In this document: positions 25,782-33,856 of the stretch, one piece after another | How positions within the stretch are numbered: the stretch's first letter is position 1 | How the letters are laid out: every line of letters begins with the position of its first letter | Notes under the pieces: generated by a model | What the model was told of the DNA's origin: nothing | The model's database searches: none | The model's input: only the letters and a program-made list of their open reading frames with translations | Program-made: the position numbers and the translations under genes | Origin: JAAELZ01 sp965223465 | GTDB taxonomy: Bacteria > Pseudomonadota > Gammaproteobacteria > Arenicellales > Poriferihabitantaceae | NCBI GenBank assembly: GCA_965223465.1 | Contig: OZ245025.1 | Coordinates: 2,480,001-2,544,000, forward strand | Reading direction: 5' to 3' | DNA: 64,000 nt

Positions 25782-27029
25782 ATGAAAATTACCGCCCTTG
25801 GCTTGAATCACACGACCGCGCCTGTTCAGATGCGCGAGCGGGCGGTGATTGCTGATGATCGGGTACACGATGCGGTACTAGATTTAACTCAGCATAGCCA
25901 AATAGAAGAAGCGACGATTCTATCGACTTGTAACCGCACAGAAATTTATTGCGGGCATCAACTGGACGACGACGCCTGCCTAGTCGATTGGCTGAGTGAT
26001 TTTCAGCATCTACCAAATAATGAGCTAAGGCCGTTTACGTACTCTCACCAGAATAAAGATGCGGTGAACCATACATTCCGGGTGGCCTCTGGTTTGGATT
26101 CGATGATTCTGGGAGAGCCCCAAATTTTGGGCCAGATGAAGAAGGCTTTTTCTTCAGCCCATCAAGCGGGCGCGACTGGCAAAATATTAAACCGTCTATT
26201 TCAACATACCTTTTCGGTTGCCAAGCAGGTGCGTACTGATACTCAGGTGGGTGCCAGCGCGGTTTCGGTTGCTTATGCGGCAGTGGATTTGGCAAAACGA
26301 ATCTTTACGGATTTACGTGAGCAAACCGTACTATTAATCGGTGCAGGTGAGACCATTGAGCTAGTGGCCAGGCATTTAAAGCAAAATCAAGTGAAGCACA
26401 TGATTGTCGCCAATCGTTCTATCGAGCGCGCCCAAAACTTGGCTGATGAGGTAGGCAGCGAAGCCATTGCCCTGGCAGAGATTCATGAGCGGATCGCGGA
26501 AGCTGATATCGTGGTGGCATCTACGGCCAGCACTTTACCAATACTAGGTAAGGGGATTGTTGAACGTGCGCTCAAAGTACGTCGTCATCGCCCCATATTT
26601 ATGGTTGATCTAGCGGTTCCACGCGATATAGAACAGGAAGTGGGCGAACTTGCGGATGTATATTTGTATACGGTCGATGATTTACATACGGTCGTGGATG
26701 AAAACCTTAACTCGCGCCGGGAAGCTGCGGTAGAGGCGGAGAAAATCATCGATTTGCAGGTGGTGCGTTTTATGCGCTGGATGCGCTCATTGGATTCTGT
26801 GCCGACTATAAAATCATTGCGTGAGCAGACCAGCCAGACGCAAATGCGAGAGCTGAAAAAGGCGCGTAAACGCATCAAAGCGGGAGATGACCCCGATGTA
26901 GTGTTGGAATTGCTAGCGCATAATCTCACCAAAAAATATCTGCACGAGCCTAGCCATCGGCTACGCCTGGCGGAAATGGAAGGCAACGTTTCGCTCATTT
27001 CTGCTGCCAAAAAACTGTTTGATTTATAG
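25782..27029 (+). CDS. hemA: Glutamyl-tRNA reductase
   Basis: First step of C5 tetrapyrrole synthesis: NADPH reduction of glutamyl-tRNA(Glu) to glutamate-1-semialdehyde, which HemL (encoded 6 kb away) converts to aminolevulinate. The 415-aa protein starts MKITALGLNHTTAPVQMRER, has catalytic Cys50 in ILSTCNRTEIYCG, the segment GLDSMILGEPQILGQ, and a Rossmann motif VLLIGAGETIELVARHL. It leads hemA-prfA-prmC, a classic gammaproteobacterial arrangement. The haem and cobalamin demand fits the presence of icmF. Confidence 0.97.
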   Translation: MKITALGLNHTTAPVQMRERAVIADDRVHDAVLDLTQHSQIEEATILSTCNRTEIYCGHQLDDDACLVDWLSDFQHLPNNELRPFTYSHQNKDAVNHTFRVASGLDSMILGEPQILGQMKKAFSSAHQAGATGKILNRLFQHTFSVAKQVRTDTQVGASAVSVAYAAVDLAKRIFTDLREQTVLLIGAGETIELVARHLKQNQVKHMIVANRSIERAQNLADEVGSEAIALAEIHERIAEADIVVASTASTLPILGKGIVERALKVRRHRPIFMVDLAVPRDIEQEVGELADVYLYTVDDLHTVVDENLNSRREAAVEAEKIIDLQVVRFMRWMRSLDSVPTIKSLREQTSQTQMRELKKARKRIKAGDDPDVVLELLAHNLTKKYLHEPSHRLRLAEMEGNVSLISAAKKLFDL

Positions 27030-27083
27030 CGCCTTTCTGGTGCTGGTGGCCGTTGGTCGCCTACACTTTTTGTGCCCCAAAAA

Positions 27084-28166
27084 ATGAACCCAAATTTACT
27101 CGAAAAACTCGGCCAACTCAGTGATCGACATGAAGAAATTCATGCCTTACTGTCCGATCCCGATACGATTGCAGATCAAAATGCTTTTCGTAAGTTGTCT
27201 ATTGAGTTGGCAGATATCGACCCGGTCATCGACCATTATCATCGCTACCAGGTTTTACAGGCTGAAATTGAAGAGGCCGAACTCATGGCGCAAGATAGTG
27301 ACAAAGAGATAGCCAGCATGGCAAAAGAAGAGCTACTAATGCTAAAGGCCGAGTTCGACAAGCTACAGGATGAATTACAAGTATTGCTGATCCCCAAGGA
27401 TCCGAATGATAATAAAAATGTGTTCCTTGAAATTCGAGCAGGTACGGGTGGAGATGAAGCCTCTATTTTTTCGGGTGATTTATTTAGAATGTATCACTAT
27501 TTTGCTGACCAGCAGGGTTGGAAGGTGGAGGTGATGGGTAAAAGTGAAGGTGAGCACGGGGGATATAAGGAAATCATCGCCAAAATCGAAGGCCAGGGGG
27601 TGTACTCCAAACTAAAATTTGAATCGGGTGCCCATCGAGTGCAGCGGGTTCCCGAGACTGAGTCTCAAGGACGCATTCATACCTCGGCGTGTACGGTAGT
27701 GGTAATGCCGGAAGCAGATGATGTGGATGAAATCGATATCAATCCGGCGGATTTACGCGTCGATACTTTTCGCGCTTCCGGTTCAGGTGGTCAGCATGTC
27801 AATAAGACCGATTCGGCCATACGCTTGACGCATCTTCCGACCGGCGTGGTGGTGGAATGTCAGGATGATCGCTCACAACACAAAAATCGCGCGCGCGCGA
27901 TGTCGGTTCTAAAGTCGCGTTTATATGAGGCTGAGTTGCAAAAACAGCAAAGCGAGCAGGCCCAAACACGCAAATCATTGGTCGGTACAGGAGACCGATC
28001 AGATCGAATTCGAACCTATAATTATCCGCAGGGTCGGGTGACCGATCACCGTATTAATCTGACACTATACAAGCTAGATGAAGTAATGGGAGGTGCACTA
28101 GGCCAAGTAATCGATCCGCTGATTGCTGAACATCAAGCGGATGAATTAGCACAATTGGGTGACTAA
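27084..28166 (+). CDS. prfA: Peptide chain release factor 1
   Basis: Terminates translation at UAA and UAG. The start ATG 27084 (MNPNLLEKL) matches family N-termini; a GTG four codons upstream is possible. The 360-aa protein has the anticodon-loop tripeptide context RVPETESQGRIHTSA (PET at the usual P-x-T site) and GGQ at residues 235-237 in GSGGQHVNKTDSAIR. It overlaps prmC, whose product methylates the GGQ glutamine. Confidence 0.97.
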   Translation: MNPNLLEKLGQLSDRHEEIHALLSDPDTIADQNAFRKLSIELADIDPVIDHYHRYQVLQAEIEEAELMAQDSDKEIASMAKEELLMLKAEFDKLQDELQVLLIPKDPNDNKNVFLEIRAGTGGDEASIFSGDLFRMYHYFADQQGWKVEVMGKSEGEHGGYKEIIAKIEGQGVYSKLKFESGAHRVQRVPETESQGRIHTSACTVVVMPEADDVDEIDINPADLRVDTFRASGSGGQHVNKTDSAIRLTHLPTGVVVECQDDRSQHKNRARAMSVLKSRLYEAELQKQQSEQAQTRKSLVGTGDRSDRIRTYNYPQGRVTDHRINLTLYKLDEVMGGALGQVIDPLIAEHQADELAQLGD

Positions 28167-29037
28167 TGCGGGTGCAATGACGCACACAGACCTTTCGACC
28201 CATATCCGACGTTGGTCCAACTTACTGAAATGCGTTAGTCCCACGCCAGGGCTGGATACCGAGGTTATTATCAGGCATGTGACCGGCATGAGTGAAGCGC
28301 AAATGATTTCACGCGCGAATCAGCCGTTAAATGCAGGTGTCACGGCAGAAGTAGAGCGCTTAGTAGCAGCGCGCCAACGTGGACAACCCATCGCCTATAT
28401 TATCGGCCATCGCGAATTTTATTCGCTTGATCTTAAGATCAACCAACAAGTGCTGATTCCTCGACCTGAGACCGAGTTGTTGGTGGATATCGCTTTATAT
28501 ATGATCGAACATGCTAACGTACAAAATATCCTGGAATTAGGTACTGGGAGCGGTGCGATTGCACTGGCGATTGCCCATCATGCGCCTGCAACAGACATAG
28601 TCGCCGTTGATCGTGATGCGAACGCCCTGCAAGTTGCTGCGGAAAATAAGCGGGCCTTAGGTATCAGTAATGTACGTTTTATACAAAGTGATTGGTATTC
28701 AAATCTCGATCATACCAAGCACAAACTTGATCTAATCGTAGCAAATCCACCCTATATCGCGCCAGATGATACGCATTTAAACCAAGGAGATGTTCGTTTT
28801 GAGCCACGCTCCGCATTGATATCAGCTGACCGTGGACTCGCGGATCTACAGCATATTATCTCGAACGCACCGAATTTCTTAAGTAATCCGGGTGGGCTCA
28901 TTGTTGAGCATGGATATGATCAGGCCAGCGCGGTTGGTGAATTATTTTCTAGCGCTGGTTTTGACCAAATTGCTGCGCTAAAAGATCTGGCGGGGAATGA
29001 TCGAGTGAGCTATGGGAAAATAATCTCTCAGGGTTGA
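28159..29037 (+). CDS. prmC: Release-factor glutamine methyltransferase
   Basis: SAM-dependent N5-methylation of the GGQ glutamine of RF1 and RF2. The 292-aa protein has a helical N-domain, QPIAYIIGHREFYSL, the SAM motif LELGTGSGAIALAIA, and the diagnostic NPPY in IVANPPYIAPDD. The start is GTG 28159 overlapping the prfA stop; ATG 28177 would also work and lose six residues. It is translationally coupled to prfA. Confidence 0.95.
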   Translation: MTNAGAMTHTDLSTHIRRWSNLLKCVSPTPGLDTEVIIRHVTGMSEAQMISRANQPLNAGVTAEVERLVAARQRGQPIAYIIGHREFYSLDLKINQQVLIPRPETELLVDIALYMIEHANVQNILELGTGSGAIALAIAHHAPATDIVAVDRDANALQVAAENKRALGISNVRFIQSDWYSNLDHTKHKLDLIVANPPYIAPDDTHLNQGDVRFEPRSALISADRGLADLQHIISNAPNFLSNPGGLIVEHGYDQASAVGELFSSAGFDQIAALKDLAGNDRVSYGKIISQG

Positions 29038-29259
29038 AAACACCATGGCATGCCAAATGGTTGGTCACATGCGCATTAATAAGGATGGAACGTATTAATG
29101 AGGTGAGAAATTGCGCAAATTTAGGGTAGAAGTGCAACTAAATCGAATTTAAGCCGCTAATTTACGCTTTGTCGTTTCCTCTGTGATAACTATCCCGTAA
29201 AATGGACGAATTAGATTGTAAATTTACCTTGCAGAATAGTCTAACCACCTTAAATATTT

Positions 29260-29718
29260 ATGCATTATATTGCTATTGCTGTCATCATTGCGTCGTTAAT
29301 CGCGATTGCTTATCGTGATTTAAAGTTGGCGCTCGTTAGTCTTGCCCTAATACTGCTAGCCGCATTGGTTTTTTATTTCCTGAGCCCGGAAAAACAGGCA
29401 AATCGTGAATTGGTAGGGTACGTGGTGCTGACAGAATCGGATATTACGCGTGGTTATGCAAATGGTTATGTGCTTAGTGCGCGTATACAGAATCAACATG
29501 ACAGCCAGACCCTGCAAAAGGTGGTGATTCAATCGAGCTTGTCAGATTGCAACGCGGATAAGAGCCAGTGCCTAACCATTGGTGAAGAACAGCATGTGGT
29601 GAAGGCCCGTATTCCACCGGGGCAAGCCCGGGATACGCAAATAAATCTGCGCATGCGGCAGCTGAACCCGATTCGCGGCGAGGCGGTTTGGGAGCACACT
29701 GTGGTGGGGGTGAATTAG
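29260..29718 (+). CDS. Hypothetical membrane-anchored protein
   Basis: A 152-aa protein with two N-terminal hydrophobic segments (about residues 2-17 and 23-41) and a soluble C-terminal domain of about 110 residues containing two cysteines (SDCNADKSQC) that could form a disulfide. The predicted fold is beta-rich (GYVLSARIQNQ, VVIQSSL). I do not recognise the family. No partner is obvious from the neighbours. Confidence 0.7.
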   Translation: MHYIAIAVIIASLIAIAYRDLKLALVSLALILLAALVFYFLSPEKQANRELVGYVVLTESDITRGYANGYVLSARIQNQHDSQTLQKVVIQSSLSDCNADKSQCLTIGEEQHVVKARIPPGQARDTQINLRMRQLNPIRGEAVWEHTVVGVN

Positions 29719-29790
29719 GCTCGCCACCTGGTTCTAAATGGGTTGGGCCTAACCATAATGCCACTTTATTGCCATATATATGTCGATACT

Positions 29791-29818
29791 TTGACAGACC
29801 GAATAGGTCTAATGTAGT
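29791..29818 (+). promoter_or_regulatory. Promoter with dyad for the small gene at 29841
   Basis: TTGACA (29791-29796, consensus) and TGTAGT (29813-29818) are spaced by 16 bp. The spacer contains the inverted repeat AGACC-GAATA-GGTCT (29796-29810), a candidate operator. Confidence 0.5.
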
Positions 29819-29840
29819 CAGAGATAAAAGAGGGTTAGAT

Positions 29841-30065
29841 ATGGGACACAAAGTTTTTATCCCGGTAACAGACGAGCTACTATTCGATCGGCCAGAGCTG
29901 ATCAGCGCGCCGTTGCAACCTTATCAATCCGACATGGCGTGTTATCACTGGATGGATGTGCGACTGAACCCAGAGGATGACGAAAAAGTTGCCGAAACCA
30001 TGAATCGGATGAAAATCAAGAAATCGAAGAAAGTATTTGAGTTACCGAGGAAGGTCGCTGCATAA
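29841..30065 (+). CDS. Small hypothetical cytoplasmic protein
   Basis: A 74-aa protein starting MGHKVFIPVTDELLFDRPEL and ending in a basic helix (RMKIKKSKKVFELPRKVAA). ATG 29841 follows AGGG and its own promoter; the longer in-frame reading to 29688 overlaps the preceding gene and is rejected. It has a strong terminator after it, so it is a free-standing transcription unit. Function unknown. Confidence 0.75.
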   Translation: MGHKVFIPVTDELLFDRPELISAPLQPYQSDMACYHWMDVRLNPEDDEKVAETMNRMKIKKSKKVFELPRKVAA

Positions 30066-30091
30066 GTTTGCGATTACTTCTAGGTGTTGAT

Positions 30092-30118
30092 AACGCGCTG
30101 GTAACAGCGCGTTTTTTT
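30092..30118 (+). terminator. Intrinsic terminator
   Basis: Perfect 9-bp stem AACGCGCTG/CAGCGCGTT with GTAA tetraloop, followed by an unbroken T-run. It ends the small-gene transcript before convergent uvrD. Confidence 0.92.
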
Positions 30119-30171
30119 ATGTTGTCGAAAGGCAGTGCACCACAGGATTTCTGCAAATGAATGCTTCGGGC

Positions 30172-32322
30172 TTAAGCAGGCTGTAAATTAGCAAAGGCAG
30201 CGACCAGCCACTTACTCCCCACCTGTTCAAAATTCACCAGTACCCTGGCATGTTCGCCCGCACCTTCAACGCTCACTACGGTACCCAAACCAAATTTCTG
30301 GTGCAGTACTCGCCCCCCCAGGCTCAAGCCATCTGGTTCCGATGCAGTACTTTGTCGGTGGTACGATGGTGCCGAATGCAGGCGGTAGCTACGCTCTTCA
30401 TGTAACAAGCTACGAGGGATTTCGGCTAAAAACCGTGATGGGTGGGTATAGTGTTCTCGACCGTGAAGACGCCGAATCTCCGCATAGCTCAGCACCAGTT
30501 TTTCCATCGCGCGGGTCATCCCCACATAGCATAGGCGCCGTTCTTCTTCTAACCGACCCGGCTCATCAATAGAACGCTGATGCGGAAATAAGCCTTCTTC
30601 CAGCCCGGTGAGAAACACCAGTGGAAACTCCAACCCTTTGGCAGAATGGAGGCTCATTAGTTGAACACACTCCTCCCATTCCTCGGCTTGACCTTCACCG
30701 GCTTCTAACGCAGCATGGGCAATAAAAGAAGATAATGGGTCTAAGTCGTCGTCTTCATCAGCCTCGAAATTACGCGTTGCATTAATGAGTTCCTCCAGGT
30801 TTTCCACTTTGGTTTCAGCACGTTCACCCTTGGCTTTTTTATAGTGTTCAAGCAGTCCAGAACGTGCCAGAATAGCATCTGTCTGTTCGTGTAACTCGAG
30901 TCCCTCTATTTCGCCCTGCATACTGGTAATCAGATCTAAAAACCGAACCACTGAAGTAGCGGCACGCGCCGCCAAGTTTTGCTCTGCCACTAGGGTTTTG
31001 GCTGCATCCCATAATGATTGATCCTGCGCGCGCGCCTGTGTACGAATAGTTTCCAGGGTTTTATTCCCGATACCACGAGTGGGTTGATTGATGATGCGTT
31101 CAAAAGCAGCGTCAGAACGGACATTACTGATGAGGCGCATATAAGCCAATGCATCTTTAATTTCCGCACGTTCAAAAAAGCGCAAGCCGCCGTAGACGCG
31201 ATAAGGAATCCCCGCCCGCATTAGTTTCTCTTCAAATACGCGTGATTGCGCGTTCGAGCGATACAAAATTGCAACCGAATCGCGTGCGCGTCCTCCTTCC
31301 AGCCAGCTTTCTATATGCTCTATGACATAACGCGCTTCTTCTAGATCATTACTTGCCCCGTGTAAGATAATCGCCTCGCCATCATCGCCTGCCGTCCAAA
31401 GCTCTTTGCCCATGCGGTCACTGTTGTGTGCGATCACCGCATTGGCTGCTTTTAAGATGGTATTGGTAGAGCGATAGTTTTGTTCCAGTCGTACCAGTTG
31501 GGTGTTGCTGAAATCTTTCTCAAAATTCAAAATATTTTCCACCCGCGCGCCACGCCAACCGTAGATTGATTGATCGTCGTCCCCCACTGCGAACAGGTTT
31601 TGGCGTTCCCCAGCGAGCAATTTGAGCCATTGGTATTGAATCGAATTGGTGTCTTGAAATTCATCCACCAGAATATGCTGGTAACGCTGCTGGTATTGGG
31701 TGCGAATCACTTCATTATTTTGAAACAGCTCAAGCGTGCGCAACAGCAGTTCGGCGAAATCCACTAGGCCGCTACGTGCACAATATTTTTCATACTGTTC
31801 AAACACTTTGATCATGGTTTGTTGTTGAAAATCACCACTTTGTGGCAGGTCTGACGCGCGCCGACCTTCTTCCTTATGTGCGTTAATCGCCCACTGCAGT
31901 TGTTTGGGTGGCCAATAGGCCTCGTCCAGATCCATGTCTCTGAGCACTCGTCGAATCAGCCGGTATTGATCATCACTATCGATAATTTCAAACGTTTTAG
32001 GCAGCCCTGCCTCATCAAAATGCGCGCGTAAAATACGATGACACAGACCATGAAACGTGCCCATCATCATTGCGCCAAGCGGAACACCAAGTAACTTTTC
32101 GACCCGATTGCGCATTTCGCGTGCGGCTTTATTGGTAAAGGTCACCGCCAGAATGGATAAGGGAGAAACCTGATAACCCTCAACCAACCAGGCAATCCGA
32201 TGGGTGAGCACACGCGTTTTGCCACTTCCCGCACCCGCGAGCACGATCATCGGTCCTGGTGGGGCGGCGACCGCATCACGCTGTGCGTCATTCAATTCAT
32301 CAAAAATGTGAGAAACATCCAT
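30172..32322 (-). CDS. uvrD: DNA helicase II
   Basis: A 716-aa SF1A 3'-5' helicase of nucleotide-excision and mismatch repair. Motifs: DELNDAQRDAVAA (Q motif), Walker A AGAGSGKTRVLTHR at about residue 30, VDEFQDTN (motif II), VGDDDQSIYGWRGA (III), LEQNYRST (IV), and LMSLHSAKGLEF (V). The C-terminus LGLGTVVSVEGAG-type tail is usual for UvrD. A TATAAT lies only six bases upstream of the ATG (see findings). It is divergent from hemL. Confidence 0.97.
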   Translation of the reverse strand: MDVSHIFDELNDAQRDAVAAPPGPMIVLAGAGSGKTRVLTHRIAWLVEGYQVSPLSILAVTFTNKAAREMRNRVEKLLGVPLGAMMMGTFHGLCHRILRAHFDEAGLPKTFEIIDSDDQYRLIRRVLRDMDLDEAYWPPKQLQWAINAHKEEGRRASDLPQSGDFQQQTMIKVFEQYEKYCARSGLVDFAELLLRTLELFQNNEVIRTQYQQRYQHILVDEFQDTNSIQYQWLKLLAGERQNLFAVGDDDQSIYGWRGARVENILNFEKDFSNTQLVRLEQNYRSTNTILKAANAVIAHNSDRMGKELWTAGDDGEAIILHGASNDLEEARYVIEHIESWLEGGRARDSVAILYRSNAQSRVFEEKLMRAGIPYRVYGGLRFFERAEIKDALAYMRLISNVRSDAAFERIINQPTRGIGNKTLETIRTQARAQDQSLWDAAKTLVAEQNLAARAATSVVRFLDLITSMQGEIEGLELHEQTDAILARSGLLEHYKKAKGERAETKVENLEELINATRNFEADEDDDLDPLSSFIAHAALEAGEGQAEEWEECVQLMSLHSAKGLEFPLVFLTGLEEGLFPHQRSIDEPGRLEEERRLCYVGMTRAMEKLVLSYAEIRRLHGREHYTHPSRFLAEIPRSLLHEERSYRLHSAPSYHRQSTASEPDGLSLGGRVLHQKFGLGTVVSVEGAGEHARVLVNFEQVGSKWLVAAFANLQPA

Positions 32323-32328
32323 GGGGGT

Positions 32329-32334
32329 ATTATA
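32329..32334 (-). promoter_or_regulatory. uvrD -10 element, possibly leaderless
   Basis: The minus strand reads TATAAT then six bases then the uvrD ATG. A start seven bases past the -10 would fall on the A of the start codon. No good -35 is seen. Confidence 0.4.
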
Positions 32335-32412
32335 GCGGCGTCGCGAAGTTTATAATTCCTGTTTCGAAGTCACGAATGATTTCACCCCTAAACAAAACTC
32401 CAACCTTCTTCC

Positions 32413-33693
32413 ATGAGCAGCAATTCAGACTTATTCAAACAAGCCAAGCAACATATTCCAGGCGGGGTGAATTCTCCCGTGCGCGCATTTAAATCGGTAG
32501 GTGGTGATCCGGTATTCATCCAGCGTGCCAAAGGCGCTTACGTTTATGATGAAAACGATAAGCGTTATATTGATTACGTTGCGTCTTACGGGCCGGTGAT
32601 TCTAGGACACAGTGATGATGAGGTAGTGGACGCGATTCAACACTCCGCTGCCAAGGGGCTAAGCTTCGGTGCGCCAACGGTCATCGAAACCGAAATGGCT
32701 GATTATTTATGTAATCGCCTGCCCTGGGTGGAAAAAGTAAGGATGGTCAATTCAGGTACAGAAGCAACCATGAGCGCGATTCGCCTGGCACGAGGGTATA
32801 CCGGTCGCGACAAATTATTAAAATTTGAAGGTTGTTACCACGGCCACGCTGATAGTTTGCTGGTCAAAGCTGGCTCTGGTGCGCTGACCTTCGGAGTACC
32901 TACTTCGCCCGGCGTTCCTGCCAGTGTGGCCGAGCATACCATGACGGCGACGTATAATAATCTAGACAGTATTCGTGATTTGTTCGAGGCCAACCAAGGC
33001 GAAATTGCCTGCGTTATTCTGGAGCCGGTGGCGGGGAATATGAACTGCGTGCCGCCGGTCGATGGTTTTTTGCAAGGCGTGCGGGATTTATGTGATACCC
33101 ACGGGGCAGTGCTGATTATCGATGAAGTGATGACGGGTTTTCGGGTAGGGGCACAAGGCGCGCAGGGGCTTTATGGTGTGCACGGTGATCTAACTTGTCT
33201 GGGAAAAGTGATTGGTGGTGGTATGCCGGTGGGCGCCTTCGGCGGTAAGGCCGAAATCATGGATTATTTGTCACCCGATGGTGGGGTTTACCAAGCAGGT
33301 ACCTTATCAGGCAACCCGGTTGCGATGGCCGCTGGGCTGACCACACTTAGAAAAACTGAGACAGAGGGATTCTATAAGGCACTTACGCAAAAAGTTCATT
33401 TTTTAACCCAGGGTCTGCAGCAAGCGGCCGATGAAAATAATATTCCTTTTACCACCAATGCGGTGGGTGGTATGTTTGGCCTGTTCTTTACCGACGCGAG
33501 CGAGGTGAAGAATTTCCAGGACGTGATGGCGTGCGATACCGAACGCTTTGCTAAATTCTTCCACGGCATGCTCGAAGCAGGGGTGAATCTGGCCCCCGCC
33601 GCTTTTGAGGCAGGGTTTGTTTCAGCCGCGCACACTGAGGAAGATCTGCAAGCAACCATAAATGCTGCCCGGACAGTGATGAAAACATTGTAA
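32413..33693 (+). CDS. hemL: Glutamate-1-semialdehyde 2,1-aminomutase
   Basis: PLP enzyme making 5-aminolevulinate from the product of HemA. The 426-aa protein starts with the family pattern LFKQAKQHIPGGVNSPVRAF, has the cofactor region NSGTEATMSAIRLARG and FEGCYHGHADS, the aspartate site LIIDEVMTGFRV, and catalytic Lys in CLGKVIGGGMPVGAFGG. A TATAAT at 32351-32356 suits its promoter. Confidence 0.97.
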   Translation: MSSNSDLFKQAKQHIPGGVNSPVRAFKSVGGDPVFIQRAKGAYVYDENDKRYIDYVASYGPVILGHSDDEVVDAIQHSAAKGLSFGAPTVIETEMADYLCNRLPWVEKVRMVNSGTEATMSAIRLARGYTGRDKLLKFEGCYHGHADSLLVKAGSGALTFGVPTSPGVPASVAEHTMTATYNNLDSIRDLFEANQGEIACVILEPVAGNMNCVPPVDGFLQGVRDLCDTHGAVLIIDEVMTGFRVGAQGAQGLYGVHGDLTCLGKVIGGGMPVGAFGGKAEIMDYLSPDGGVYQAGTLSGNPVAMAAGLTTLRKTETEGFYKALTQKVHFLTQGLQQAADENNIPFTTNAVGGMFGLFFTDASEVKNFQDVMACDTERFAKFFHGMLEAGVNLAPAAFEAGFVSAAHTEEDLQATINAARTVMKTL

Positions 33694-33774
33694 ATCGCTT
33701 GGTTTGTTGTGGGCTTGGCTTGTTGCGGAAAGTAGACGAATATTACATAAGCCAAAACTAATATAATAAATCAC

Positions 33775-33803
33775 TTAACTTGTTTCATCTGTTTCGCTAT
33801 AAT
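33775..33803 (+). promoter_or_regulatory. Promoter of the SLC13-type transporter gene
   Basis: TTAACT (33775-33780) and consensus TATAAT (33798-33803) with exact 17-bp spacing. The expected transcript start is about 33810. Confidence 0.7.
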
Positions 33804-33828
33804 CGCGCGCCTTAATTTCCCCGCCATA

Positions 33829-33856
33829 TTTAGGGTTTATGATGCCAAACCCTAAA
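33829..33856 (+). promoter_or_regulatory. 10-bp hairpin at the start of the transporter mRNA
   Basis: TTTAGGGTTT/AAACCCTAAA, perfect, 8-nt loop. It includes the A of the first in-frame ATG (33856) and puts an AGGG and two out-of-frame ATGs (33839, 33842) into its left arm and loop. It has no T-run downstream, so it is not a terminator. A translational switch is possible. Confidence 0.5.
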
